From contig NZ_JAHHTD010000027.1 of NCBI RefSeq assembly GCF_020024835.1, positions 1 to 19,855 on the forward strand: a stretch of 19,855 nt of DNA, read 5' to 3'. This document shows positions 1 to 7,929 of this stretch, one piece after another (the stretch's first letter is position 1; each line of letters begins with the position of its first letter). Position numbers and translations under genes: made by a program. The notes beneath the pieces were generated by a model, which saw only the letters and a list, made by a program, of their open reading frames with translations, was not told the DNA's origin and ran no database searches. Origin of the DNA: Campylobacter sp. (lineage in GTDB: Bacteria; Campylobacterota; Campylobacteria; Campylobacterales; Campylobacteraceae).

Positions 1-625
1 CACACAAATTTGCTAAATATCCACCATGAGAAGCTCCAATTAAAATACTCTTAATCCCCCCCCCCGTTGTGCTAAGAGCTATATTTGCTTTAACATATAA
101 TAAAGCATTTATAATATCCATAGCCTGCATAATGCCAAAATTTTGATACTCATTCCTTGCTGGTTTAAAACCTAAACTTAAATACATTCTATATTGTTCA
201 TCAAAATATTGCTCTTTTTTTAATTTTTCTATCAATTTATTAATAATATCTACAACATTGTAAAAATCATCGTAGGTGTTGATATTTTCAATATCTACAG
301 GAATGTTTAACCTTATAGCCTCTAAACTTGTTTTTAAAATCAATTTATCTATCTCATCTACATAAAATTCCGCACCAGTTTTTAAACGATTTCCTATACA
401 ATGATAATTCACACTTAAAACCGCAACATCAAAATTTCTAGCACAATACTCACTAAGATATAAATCATCATTAATATCATCACCCAAGCCATTTATAAGA
501 CAAATTATAGTTTTAATTTCTTTTTCATTATCATAAGTAAGTTTAAATTCAAGCTTACTTTCTCTTTTTATATTAAGCTCCATATCATCGCAAGAGTCTA
601 TAAAAAAATTTTTACTTTCAAACAT
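1..625 (-). CDS. DUF2920-type alpha/beta hydrolase-like protein, phase-variable, partial
   Basis: I translated this by hand from the ATG at 625-623, preceded by an AAGGAAA ribosome site. The frame stays open to the window edge (208 codons), so the C-terminus is missing. It resembles the Campylobacter DUF2920 family (I believe the '617 family' of C. jejuni), whose biochemical role is not established and whose members often carry poly-G contingency tracts. Visible here are an ICLINGLGDD segment at about residues 50-60 (possible oxyanion region), a NYHCIGNR segment, and a GASHGG nucleophile elbow with Ser199, as in alpha/beta hydrolases. A G10 tract encodes the end of T187 and G188-G190, and the present length keeps the frame open. 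The gene starts 9 bases after the dnaE stop on the same strand, so it may be co-transcribed with dnaE. Family assignment is by recall; hydrolase activity is inferred from one motif. Confidence 0.8.
   Translation of the reverse strand, partial: MFESKNFFIDSCDDMELNIKRESKLEFKLTYDNEKEIKTIICLINGLGDDINDDLYLSEYCARNFDVAVLSVNYHCIGNRLKTGAEFYVDEIDKLILKTSLEAIRLNIPVDIENINTYDDFYNVVDIINKLIEKLKKEQYFDEQYRMYLSLGFKPARNEYQNFGIMQAMDIINALLYVKANIALSTTGGGIKSILIGASHGGYLANLC
56..65 (-). repeat. G10 homopolymer contingency tract
   Basis: Ten C on the plus strand make ten G in the coding strand of the DUF2920-type gene. G10 gives an open frame. Nine G would end the protein at a TAA after residue 194, and eleven G at a TAA after residue 191, both before Ser199 of the nucleophile elbow. 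Poly-G runs of eight or more in this AT-rich genus are the classic slipped-strand phase-variation signal. Confidence 0.9.
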
Positions 626-634
626 CTTATTTCC

Positions 635-3600
635 TTATTTATATTTTTGTGAGATTACTTCTATATCTTCTTGTGAAATTACAAAACCTGTATGATAAAG
701 CAAGCAACTCCCAGCATCAAGCACTTTTAAGACAAGTTTTTTGTTATTTGCATTTTTTGGATTGTGTTTTGAATTTGCTAAAGAATAAATTTCATATACC
801 ATATCTTTGCTAAGCTTATTAATATCAAGTTCTATAATATTTTCCTCAAAAGTCATAGGCTCTTGAGTGTATTCTTTGTCAGAATTTTTCTTAGCAAAAT
901 TTTTTCTTTTAGTAATTGATTTAACTTCATTTTGTTTAACTTCTTCTAAAGTATAAATTTCATTCAAATTAAAACTCAAATCACTTTCGTTATTTTTATA
1001 TCTAAGTAAAAATGCAAAAACCTCATCTTGATTTTCCTTAAAAATCTTTTCTATTTTTTCAACTTGAGCTTCAAAAATGATAATTTCAAAAGAAGAATAA
1101 AGATCTAAAATCACAGCTTTTGCATATCTTTTTCCATTTTTACTCATTAAAGATTTAAAATCTTCAATTTTTCCTATGGATAAAATTTCACCCTCATTTT
1201 TTAATTCTTCAAAATCAACACTTTTATAATAATCAATCCCTTGCATTTGCAAAGCAAATTTATCTAAAGGATGACCAGATACATAAATTCCAAGCATTTC
1301 TTTTTCGTAATTAAGTTTTTCCATAAGCTCAAATTCATCTTTACTTTCACGAATTTCTACTTTAATATCTCCTGCGATTTCATCTTCTCCAAAAAGTGAA
1401 GCAGTAGAATTTCTTTTAACTTCTGCAATCTTTTTACTCATTTCGCTTATAAGCTCAAGATTATCAATCAAACATTTTCTAGTGTATTTAAATTCATCAA
1501 AAGCTCCAGCTTTGATTAAACTTTCAATAGTCTTTTTATTAATCTTACTAGGATCAATCAAACTCACAAAATGATTAAAATCACTAAATCCACCTTCACT
1601 ACGCACAGCTATAATATTTTCAATCGCAGGAATTCCCACACTTTTAATAGCTCCAAGTCCATAAATAATAGCTTCACTTCCATCATCAAGTTTAATAGCA
1701 CTAAATTCTCTTTGAGCTTTATTTATATTTGGTGGCAAAAGTTTAATATCCATTCTCTTCATTTCTTCAATATATTTTGCAACCTTATCTACATTACTTT
1801 CTTCACTTGTTAAAAGTGCAGCCATAAATTCACTAGGATAATAAGTCTTTAAATATGCTGTTTGAAAAGCAATAAGTGCATAAGCAGCAGAATGGGATTT
1901 ATTAAAGCCATATTCAGCAAATTTTAAAATAAGCTCAAATAAATCATCAGCCTTTTTTTCATCATAACCTTGTCTTTTAGCACCTTCTAAATATTCTGCT
2001 TTAAGATTATCTAAAATTTCTTTTTTTTTCTTACCCATAGCACGACGCACATTATCAGCCCCACCTAAAGAAAAACCCCCTATCTTTTGCACTATTTGCA
2101 TAACTTGCTCTTGATAAACTATAATTCCATAAGTATTTTCAAGTATAGGTTTTAAGTCATCAAATGCGTAAGTAGCAGCTTTTCTGCCGTGTTTAATTTC
2201 TATAAAATCATCAACCATTCCACTTCCTAAAGGACCTGGTCTAAAAAGTGCTAAAACTGCTATTAAATCCTCAAATCTTTCAGGCTTTAATCTAGCATTT
2301 AAACTTTGCATACCACTTGATTCTATTTGAAAAATTCCTAAAGTATTACCACTTTGTATTGTTTTATAAACTTTAGCATCATTTACATCAATTTTTTCCC
2401 AAATAACATCTTTGTTATATCTTCTTTTTATAAGTTTAATAGCATTATCAATCACCGTTAAAGTTTTAAGCCCTAAAAAGTCAAATTTAATTAAATCCAC
2501 ATCTTCAAGATATTCTTTAGAATACTGCGTTACTAAATGTCTTTCATCATTTTTACTTTGTCTAAAAAGCGGAGTTTTATTCCATAAAGGCTCATTAGAT
2601 ATTACCACACCAGCTGCGTGCATACCTGCATTTCTATTTAATCCCTCTAAAGCCTTTGCAAAATCCCATACTTGCTGTCCTTTTTGATGAGAATTAATAA
2701 ATTCAGCTATTTTTGGTTCTTGCTCATAAGCTTTATCTAAAGTAATCTTTAATTCTTCAGGCACTAATTTAGCTAAGGCATCAGCATCAGAAATACTCAT
2801 ATCACAAACTCTTGCTACATCTCGAATCACACCTTTTGCTAAAAGCTTACCAAAAGTAATAACTTGAGCTACTTTTTCAGATCCATATTTATCAATAACA
2901 TAATCAATAACCTCGCCACGTCTATCTTGACAAAAATCTATATCAATATCAGGCATTGAAACACGTTCAGGATTTAAAAATCTCTCAAAAAGAAGATTAA
3001 AAGGTATAGGGTCTAAATCTGTAATTTTTAAGCAATAAGAAACTAAACTCCCAGCTGCACTTCCCCTACCTGGTCCAACAGGTATATCTTTTTCTTTAGC
3101 AGCAATGATAAAATCATGGACTATAAGCATATAACCTGAAAATTTCATATTTTTAATAATATTTATTTCTAATTCAAGTCTAGCTTTATATTCTTTGTGT
3201 TTATTTTCATCGATAAATTGAAGTCTTTCTTCTAAACCCTTTTTACAAAGATACTCAAATACTATATCATCGTTTTCAAAACTAAATTCTTTGCCCTCTT
3301 CTATTAATTTTAAATTATATTTTTTAGCATATTCTCTTGTGAATTTAAAATTTGGCGGAGTTGGATCTCCTAGTTTTAATTCTAAATTACATTTATTAGC
3401 TACTTCTTGAGTATTTTCAATGGCTTCTGGGATATCTGCAAAAAGCTCACTCATTTGTTCAGGAGTTTTAACATAAAATTCATGAACTTCGTGTCTTAAA
3501 CGCCCTGGATCATCAAGCTTAACACCCATAGCAATACACATAAATACTTCGTGTGCAGCAGCTCTTTCTTTAAAAGTATAGTGCGTATCATTTGTGGCTA

Positions 3601-4225
3601 TAATTTTTATATCAAGTTCTTTAGAAAGCTTAAGAATAGACTCATCTATAAATTTTTGATCACCAATACCATGACGCATAATTTCAAGATAAAAATCATC
3701 TCCAAAAACTTTCTTATACCACATAGCAGCTTCTTTAGCGCCTTCATAACCTTTAGCACCAAATTTGATATTTCTTTCATTGTTAGTATTTAAATGCCAA
3801 TTAATCTCTCCTTGCAAACAAGCTGAAGAACAAATCAATCCCTCTTTATGCTTCTCTAATATTTTTTTATTAATTCTTGGGTAATAATATAAACCATGTA
3901 TATAACTTTGAGAGCTCAAAAACATTAAATTTTTATAACCAATTTCATTTTTAGCATATAAACATAAGTGAAAACGCTGTCTTGAACTTTTATCACTTAA
4001 ATCATCGTGATTATGCAAATAAGCTTCAAGTCCTATAATAGGCTTAATACCTTCAGCTTTCATAGTTTTATAAAAATCAATAGCACCAAACATATTTCCA
4101 TGATCAGTCATAGCAACACTTGTAGCTCCTTGACTCTTTAAAGTTTTAGCAAGCTCTTTGAGTTTATTTGCTCCATCAAGCAAAGAATATTCAGTATGCA
4201 AATGCAAATGCGTAAATTGACTCAT
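635..4225 (-). CDS. dnaE: DNA polymerase III subunit alpha
   Basis: This is the replicative polymerase catalytic subunit, 1196 residues, close to the usual family length. The N-terminal PHP domain shows HLHLHTEYSLLDG (residues 6-18) and a TDHGN motif. A GPGRGSAAGS segment lies near residue 384. The catalytic palm follows with PDIDIDF (Asp426 and Asp428, matching E. coli Asp401/Asp403) and the third aspartate in KFDFLGLK (Asp582). The fingers contain GADNVRRAMGKKK, and a helix-hairpin-helix region (GLGAIKSVG) lies near residue 858. The C-terminal OB and tail region after about 1000 is divergent, as usual. The start is the ATG with AAGG 5 bases upstream, just before the PHP motif. A -10 element lies 25 bases upstream. 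The gene is divergent from the selenoprotein gene and is followed closely by the DUF2920-type gene. Confidence 0.98.
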   Translation of the reverse strand: MSQFTHLHLHTEYSLLDGANKLKELAKTLKSQGATSVAMTDHGNMFGAIDFYKTMKAEGIKPIIGLEAYLHNHDDLSDKSSRQRFHLCLYAKNEIGYKNLMFLSSQSYIHGLYYYPRINKKILEKHKEGLICSSACLQGEINWHLNTNNERNIKFGAKGYEGAKEAAMWYKKVFGDDFYLEIMRHGIGDQKFIDESILKLSKELDIKIIATNDTHYTFKERAAAHEVFMCIAMGVKLDDPGRLRHEVHEFYVKTPEQMSELFADIPEAIENTQEVANKCNLELKLGDPTPPNFKFTREYAKKYNLKLIEEGKEFSFENDDIVFEYLCKKGLEERLQFIDENKHKEYKARLELEINIIKNMKFSGYMLIVHDFIIAAKEKDIPVGPGRGSAAGSLVSYCLKITDLDPIPFNLLFERFLNPERVSMPDIDIDFCQDRRGEVIDYVIDKYGSEKVAQVITFGKLLAKGVIRDVARVCDMSISDADALAKLVPEELKITLDKAYEQEPKIAEFINSHQKGQQVWDFAKALEGLNRNAGMHAAGVVISNEPLWNKTPLFRQSKNDERHLVTQYSKEYLEDVDLIKFDFLGLKTLTVIDNAIKLIKRRYNKDVIWEKIDVNDAKVYKTIQSGNTLGIFQIESSGMQSLNARLKPERFEDLIAVLALFRPGPLGSGMVDDFIEIKHGRKAATYAFDDLKPILENTYGIIVYQEQVMQIVQKIGGFSLGGADNVRRAMGKKKKEILDNLKAEYLEGAKRQGYDEKKADDLFELILKFAEYGFNKSHSAAYALIAFQTAYLKTYYPSEFMAALLTSEESNVDKVAKYIEEMKRMDIKLLPPNINKAQREFSAIKLDDGSEAIIYGLGAIKSVGIPAIENIIAVRSEGGFSDFNHFVSLIDPSKINKKTIESLIKAGAFDEFKYTRKCLIDNLELISEMSKKIAEVKRNSTASLFGEDEIAGDIKVEIRESKDEFELMEKLNYEKEMLGIYVSGHPLDKFALQMQGIDYYKSVDFEELKNEGEILSIGKIEDFKSLMSKNGKRYAKAVILDLYSSFEIIIFEAQVEKIEKIFKENQDEVFAFLLRYKNNESDLSFNLNEIYTLEEVKQNEVKSITKRKNFAKKNSDKEYTQEPMTFEENIIELDINKLSKDMVYEIYSLANSKHNPKNANNKKLVLKVLDAGSCLLYHTGFVISQEDIEVISQKYK

Positions 4226-4250
4226 ACTACTACCTTATATTTTTTTTATA

Positions 4251-4256
4251 ATTATA
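4251..4256 (-). promoter_or_regulatory. Probable -10 element of dnaE
   Basis: A perfect TATAAT on the minus strand, 25 bases upstream of the dnaE ATG, inside a T/A-rich stretch as in Campylobacter sigma-70 promoters, which often lack a clear -35. The intergenic region (4226-4300) must drive both dnaE and the divergent selenoprotein gene. Confidence 0.5.
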
Positions 4257-4266
4257 AAAAAAAATG

Positions 4267-4272
4267 TATAAT
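4267..4272 (+). promoter_or_regulatory. Probable -10 element of the selenoprotein gene
   Basis: A perfect TATAAT preceded by TG and an A run, 28 bases before the ATG at 4301. The spacing leaves room for a transcription start near 4280 and the AAGGAAA ribosome site at 4290-4296. It sits back to back with the dnaE -10 element. Confidence 0.55.
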
Positions 4273-4300
4273 ATAACACTTTGTCAAAAAAGGAAATATT

Positions 4301-4540
4301 ATGGAAGTAAAAATTTATTTTTGCAATGTTTGAAATTACAAACCACAAGCTGCAAGGGTTGCAGAAGAAATACAAAATGAATTTAAAAATGCACAAATTT
4401 CAAAAATAAAAAGCGATGGAGGGCATTTTATTGTCGAAATAGATGGCAAAATAATTTACTCAAAAAAAGATCTATTTAATTGCGAAATTGATAGGTTTCC
4501 TTATGAGGGAGAAATTGTTAAACTTATAAAAAAAATGTAA
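4301..4540 (+). CDS. SelW/Rdx-family selenoprotein (in-frame UGA = selenocysteine)
   Basis: Read with UGA at 4331-4333 as selenocysteine, this frame runs from ATG 4301 to TAA 4538-4540 and gives 79 residues beginning MEVKIYFCNVU. Cys8 and Sec11 form the CxxU redox motif at the end of the first beta strand of a thioredoxin-like fold, exactly as in selenoprotein W/Rdx proteins (C-x-x-U/C near residue 10, total length 80-100). The next segment, NYKPQAARVAEEI, is the family's first helix. A GGHFIVEIDGK strand pair and a C-terminal YEGEIVKLIKK complete the small domain. An AAGGAAA ribosome site lies 4 bases before the start, a promoter is upstream, a SECIS-like hairpin follows the UGA and a terminator follows the stop. 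Ordinary ORF calling would miss or split the gene. SelW-like selenoproteins are known from Campylobacter. The likely role is thiol redox chemistry; substrates are unknown. Confidence 0.92.
4331..4364 (+). promoter_or_regulatory. UGA selenocysteine codon with bacterial SECIS-like hairpin
   Basis: The UGA (4331-4333) is followed 16 bases later by a perfect 6-bp stem, CTGCAA (4350-4355) pairing with TTGCAG (4359-4364) around a GGG loop (4356-4358). Bacterial SECIS elements sit immediately downstream of the UGA inside the coding region, with a guanine in a small apical loop at about this distance, and bind SelB. The hairpin also encodes residues AARVAE of the family helix, so the match has to serve both protein and RNA. 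Confidence 0.8.
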
Positions 4541-4546
4541 ATTCAT

Positions 4547-4573
4547 AACCCTCATTTTTTGAGGGTTTATTTT
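4547..4573 (+). terminator. Intrinsic terminator, probably bidirectional
   Basis: An 8-bp perfect stem AACCCTCA (4547-4554) / TGAGGGTT (4560-4567) with a T5 loop is followed by TTATTTTG on the plus strand. It lies 6 bases after the selenoprotein stop. On the minus strand the same stem follows immediately after the DJ-1 gene stop, so it can end both converging units. Confidence 0.75.
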
Positions 4574-5136
4574 GTCAAAGCTACAAGCATTCCTTCATAG
4601 AGTTTTTCATAAATTTCAATCGAACAAAGATGTTTAACAAGCTCTAATCCAAACAATATAGCTGTAGCTGGTCCTGCTGAAGTGATAACGTTTTCATTTA
4701 CTACAACAGCTTTTGAAATTCTAGTCCCATCAATACCGATTTCACATCCAGGATAGCAAGAAAATTCCCCCTTAATTACTCCTGCTTTTGCTAAGACTAT
4801 TGGTGAAGCACAAATTGCTGCTACTATTTTTTTATTTGCATAAAGCTCTTTTATGATTTTAATAATTTCATCATTATTTTTAAGATTCATCATACCTTCA
4901 AGACCACCAGCCATAGCAATAGCATCTAAAGATATATTTTTAACTTCTGCTAATCTTGTTTCAGCTTGAATGCAAATTCCATTTGCACCCTTAACCAAAA
5001 GCTCATCATCTAAGGAAGCTATAATGATTTCTAAATTTCCGCTTAATTGCCCTGCTCTTTTTAAAACATCTACAATACCTATAAATTCAGCCTCTTCAAA
5101 TCCTTTAGCTAAAGGCACTAATACTTTTTTACTCAT
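4567..5136 (-). CDS. DJ-1/PfpI family protein
   Basis: 189 residues, the normal DJ-1 length. It shows the acidic GFEEAEF segment (Glu17 matching human DJ-1 Glu18), an AMAGGLEG loop (residues 74-81) and the nucleophile-elbow cysteine Cys109 in AAICASP, followed by the AKAGVIKG segment typical of the family. Such proteins are often annotated ThiJ. Members include glyoxalase III and deglycase-like enzymes and redox-sensing chaperones, so the exact activity cannot be read from sequence. The start ATG has AAAGGA 5 bases upstream, and the gap to the upstream aguB stop is 9 bases, so it is the last gene of the minus-strand operon. A glyoxal or methylglyoxal link is possible because a glyoxalase II-like gene starts the same block, but this is inference. 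Confidence 0.9.
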   Translation of the reverse strand: MSKKVLVPLAKGFEEAEFIGIVDVLKRAGQLSGNLEIIIASLDDELLVKGANGICIQAETRLAEVKNISLDAIAMAGGLEGMMNLKNNDEIIKIIKELYANKKIVAAICASPIVLAKAGVIKGEFSCYPGCEIGIDGTRISKAVVVNENVITSAGPATAILFGLELVKHLCSIEIYEKLYEGMLVALTK

Positions 5137-5145
5137 TTTAATCCT

Positions 5146-6018
5146 TTAATCAACAAATCTTTTATTTAAATCATTAAAATAATCTATACGCCTATCACGC
5201 AAAAATGGCCACCATCTGCGGACATTCTCACATCTTTTCATATCTATTTCTACTACTTGACAAATTTCATCACTTGAATTTGCCATAAAAAGCTCTTCTC
5301 CTTGAGCACCAAAAACAAAAGAATTTCCCCAAAATCTTATACCTTCTTCTACCCCACTTTCATCTTTTTCAAACCCGACTCTATTAACCGCTACCACTGG
5401 CAAGCCATTTGCTATAGCATGGCCTCTTTGCACTCCTATCCAAGCGTTTAATTGTCTTTGTTTTTCATCTTCGCTATCTTTATCAAACCACCCAATAGCT
5501 GTTGGATAAATTAAAATTTGAGCTCCTTTTAAAGCCATTATCCTAGCAGCTTCTGGATACCATTGATCCCAACAAATTAAAACCCCAAGTCTTCCAACAC
5601 TAGTATTTATAGGCTCAAAACCTAAATCTCCAGGTGTAAAATAAAATTTCTCATAAAAACAAGGGTCATCAGGTATATGCATTTTACGATATTTACCAGC
5701 GATAGTGCCATCTTTTTCAAAAACCACACTAGTATTATGATAAAGTCCAGCACTTCTTTTTTCAAATAAAGAGCTAACTAAAACTATATTATTTTTTTTA
5801 GCAATATTTGACCAAAATTTTACATCTTTTTCATAATCATTTGCCAAATCAAAAAAATCAACATTTTCACTTTGACAAAAATATTGTGTTTGATGAAGCT
5901 CTTGCAAGCAAACTAATTTAGCATCTTGCATAACTGCTTGCTCTATAAGCTCACAAGTTTTTTCTATAGTATTTTTTTTGTTTTGATTAAATTTGTGCTG
6001 TATCAAAGCTATTTTCAT
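5146..6018 (-). CDS. aguB: N-carbamoylputrescine amidase (nitrilase superfamily)
   Basis: 290 residues, the usual AguB size. The enzyme hydrolyses N-carbamoylputrescine to putrescine, CO2 and ammonia in the cytoplasm. The nitrilase-superfamily Glu-Lys-Cys triad is visible: Glu39 in VCLQELHQTQYF, Lys111 in KYRKMHIPDDP and Cys148 in GVLICWDQWYPE. The HIPDDPCFYEKFYFTPGD segment and the WWPFLRDRRIDYF C-terminus are typical of plant and bacterial AguB. The start overlaps the end of the cation exporter gene by 32 bases. MKIALIQHKF is the canonical N-terminus, and AAAGGA precedes it. The partner enzyme AguA is encoded two genes upstream, which supports this specific substrate over other amidases. 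C. jejuni, as I recall, has the same three-gene order (Cj0949c-Cj0947c). Confidence 0.95.
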   Translation of the reverse strand: MKIALIQHKFNQNKKNTIEKTCELIEQAVMQDAKLVCLQELHQTQYFCQSENVDFFDLANDYEKDVKFWSNIAKKNNIVLVSSLFEKRSAGLYHNTSVVFEKDGTIAGKYRKMHIPDDPCFYEKFYFTPGDLGFEPINTSVGRLGVLICWDQWYPEAARIMALKGAQILIYPTAIGWFDKDSEDEKQRQLNAWIGVQRGHAIANGLPVVAVNRVGFEKDESGVEEGIRFWGNSFVFGAQGEELFMANSSDEICQVVEIDMKRCENVRRWWPFLRDRRIDYFNDLNKRFVD

Positions 6019-6901
6019 TTTTTATCCTTTCCTTGTCTGAATCATCATAAGGATCAAGATGAATTTGAATATCCCATTTATTATTTTTGTAATTTTGTCT
6101 AATTTTATCTTCTATATCATCTGCAATCTTATGTGCATCAAGTAAAGAAATTATAGGACAAAACACTAAATGCACACTAAGATAATTTTTATCAGGACTT
6201 TGACGCGTTTTTAATTGATGAAAACTCACAACTTCAGGATGTTTTTGTATGCAAGTTTGTATCCAAGCTACAATCTCATCTGATAAAGCTTTATCCATTA
6301 AAAATTCTAAGCTTTTTTTAATAATCTTAAGTGCTGAAAAAGCTATATAAAAACTCACCAATATCCCAAAAATAGCATCAATTATATAAAATTCCGTAAA
6401 ATAAATAATTATCAAAGCCAAAAGTGTGAGAAAATTTGTTAAAACATCACTTTTATAGTGCAAACAATCAGATTCTACAATCAAACTTTGTGTTTTTTTA
6501 GCTACATAAGAGAGAAATAAAACTAAGATAAAAGTTACAACTAAAGCAAAAATCATAACAAAAATACCCAAATTTAAATCTGTTATATCTTCTTGATTAT
6601 AAATTTTTTTTATACTTTTATACAAAATATAAATGCCTATTGTCAAAATTGTGGCACCTTCAAACAAACCCATTAAAGCTTCTATTTTTGAAAATCCAAA
6701 ATTATATTTTTTATTTGATTTTTGCGAGGCTTTTTTTAAAGCTAAAAAATTTAAAATAGAAATAGTAAAATCCACTAAAGAATCAATAGCACTTGCAAGT
6801 ATAGCAATGGATCCTGAACTAAATCCTACTATAAATTTAATAATTGCTAAAAATATAGCACAAATACTAGCAATTATTGTGGCCTTTTTTTGTAAATTCA
6901 T
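5987..6901 (-). CDS. Cation diffusion facilitator family exporter, FieF-like
   Basis: A CDF-family metal/proton antiporter of the inner membrane, probably for Zn2+ or Fe2+. I place the start at ATG 6901-6899 (MNLQKKATII, 304 residues), which overlaps the aguA stop as ATGA, with an AAGG ribosome site; an upstream in-frame ATG at 6934 would lie inside aguA. Six hydrophobic segments are present. The transport site matches FieF: Asp40 and Asp44 in AIDSLVDF (TM2) and His148 and Asp152 in CLHYKSDVL (TM5). The C-terminal cytoplasmic domain (about 200-290) contains the LKTRQSPDKNYLSVHLVF strand region with a HKIADDIE helix. It sits between aguA and aguB and overlaps both, so it is translated with the agmatine enzymes. 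Metal choice cannot be decided from the sequence, and a polyamine-related role is only speculation. Confidence 0.92.
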   Translation of the reverse strand: MNLQKKATIIASICAIFLAIIKFIVGFSSGSIAILASAIDSLVDFTISILNFLALKKASQKSNKKYNFGFSKIEALMGLFEGATILTIGIYILYKSIKKIYNQEDITDLNLGIFVMIFALVVTFILVLFLSYVAKKTQSLIVESDCLHYKSDVLTNFLTLLALIIIYFTEFYIIDAIFGILVSFYIAFSALKIIKKSLEFLMDKALSDEIVAWIQTCIQKHPEVVSFHQLKTRQSPDKNYLSVHLVFCPIISLLDAHKIADDIEDKIRQNYKNNKWDIQIHLDPYDDSDKERIKNENSFDTAQI

Positions 6902-7875
6902 CTTTGGCCTTGAAAACGATTTTGACACGAGCAATGCAAAGATCCATTTTGTCTTAAAAATACCCTTGCATCTACCCCAATCACCTCACGATCTTTACAT
7001 ATTTTTTGTAATTTATCTATAACGATCTTATCATTTTCATCATTATAAGTTGGAACAATCAAAGCACCATTAATAAACACAAAATTTACATAAGTAGCAC
7101 CTAATCTTTTACCCTCATAGTAAATAGGCTTAGGAATTGGCAAACCAACAAGCTCATATCCACTTTGTTTAAGCTCCTTTTCCATAGCTTTTAATGATTC
7201 ATAATGCTCATCTTTTTCATCTTCACAAACACAATATGCAATTGTTTTTTCATTTATAAATCTAGCTAAGGTATCTATATGAGAGTCTGTATCATCACCT
7301 CTTATATAGCCATAATCTAACCATATAATTTTTTCTAAACCAAAAATATCTTTTAATTGCTTTTCAATTTCATCTTTTTTTAAATTAGAATTTCGATTCT
7401 CATTTAGCAAACAAGCACTAGTTGTAAGCATTACTCCTTGACCATTAAAATCAATACTTCCACCCTCTAAAATAAAATCCACTTTTTCTAATTTTCCTTG
7501 CAATTTACTCTTAAAAAGCTTAGAATTTACAGCATTATCTAAGGAGCTTTGAAACTTATCCCCCCAAGCATTGAAAGTAAAATCAAGTGCCAATAATTTC
7601 TCATCTTCATAAACATCAATAGCACCAAAATCTCTAATCCAAGTATCATTAGTTTGACATTGAAAAAAATCTACATTATTGATATTTTGAAATCTTTTAA
7701 AATCATCTTCATTTGGTGCTATAAGTAATATTTTTTGAAATCTAGCTACTACTTTGATAAACTCTTCGTAAGCTTTTAAAATATCTTCTAAATAAAACTT
7801 CCAATCACTATTTTTATGAGGCAAGGAAATTAAAAGCAAATCTTGCTCACACCATTCAGCTATACTTTTTCTCAT
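6898..7875 (-). CDS. aguA: Agmatine deiminase
   Basis: 325 residues of the porphyromonas-type peptidylarginine deiminase/AguA family. The enzyme converts agmatine to N-carbamoylputrescine and ammonia. Guanidine-group binding and catalysis motifs are visible in order: TWIRDFGAIDV, ILEGGSIDFNGQG, DDTDSHIDTLARF (the catalytic His-Asp region) and the nucleophile Cys315 in GSLHCSCQNR near the C-terminus, where the family has an HC-I-T-Q-Q-type sequence. The start ATG is preceded by AAAGG. An extended -10 promoter lies in the 54-base gap upstream. The stop overlaps the start of the exporter gene. Together with AguB it forms the two-step agmatine to putrescine route; arginine decarboxylase is not in this window. 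Confidence 0.95.
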   Translation of the reverse strand: MRKSIAEWCEQDLLLISLPHKNSDWKFYLEDILKAYEEFIKVVARFQKILLIAPNEDDFKRFQNINNVDFFQCQTNDTWIRDFGAIDVYEDEKLLALDFTFNAWGDKFQSSLDNAVNSKLFKSKLQGKLEKVDFILEGGSIDFNGQGVMLTTSACLLNENRNSNLKKDEIEKQLKDIFGLEKIIWLDYGYIRGDDTDSHIDTLARFINEKTIAYCVCEDEKDEHYESLKAMEKELKQSGYELVGLPIPKPIYYEGKRLGATYVNFVFINGALIVPTYNDENDKIVIDKLQKICKDREVIGVDARVFLRQNGSLHCSCQNRFQGQR

Positions 7876-7905
7876 TTTAATACCTTTTTTGATAATTAAA
7901 AAAGT

Positions 7906-7914
7906 ATTTTAGCA
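7906..7914 (-). promoter_or_regulatory. Possible extended -10 promoter of aguA
   Basis: On the minus strand TGC-TAAAAT lies 31 bases upstream of the aguA ATG, in the only sizeable gap (7876-7929) of the minus-strand block. The agmatine genes may therefore be transcribed independently of the upstream MBL hydrolase gene. Confidence 0.4.
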
Positions 7915-7929
7915 TTTTAATTAATACAT

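Noticed and set aside
2412..2687. Open frame antisense to dnaE, with others like it at 1571 and 3551
   Set aside because: Fully covered by the conserved polymerase coding sequence, with no ribosome site or family features.
4331..4333. UGA as a true stop, making 4301-4330 a 10-codon peptide or a nonsense-mutated pseudogene
   Set aside because: The downstream frame is open and family-like to the normal length, the UGA sits exactly at the Sec position of CxxU, and a SECIS-like hairpin follows.
6902..6934. Upstream ATG (6934) as the start of the metal exporter
   Set aside because: It would add 11 residues inside aguA; the ATGA overlap at 6901 with a ribosome site is the better start.
6633..7022. 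129-codon plus-strand open frame across the aguA/exporter junction
   Set aside because: It lies antisense to two clearly recognised genes and its translation resembles no protein family; a shadow frame.
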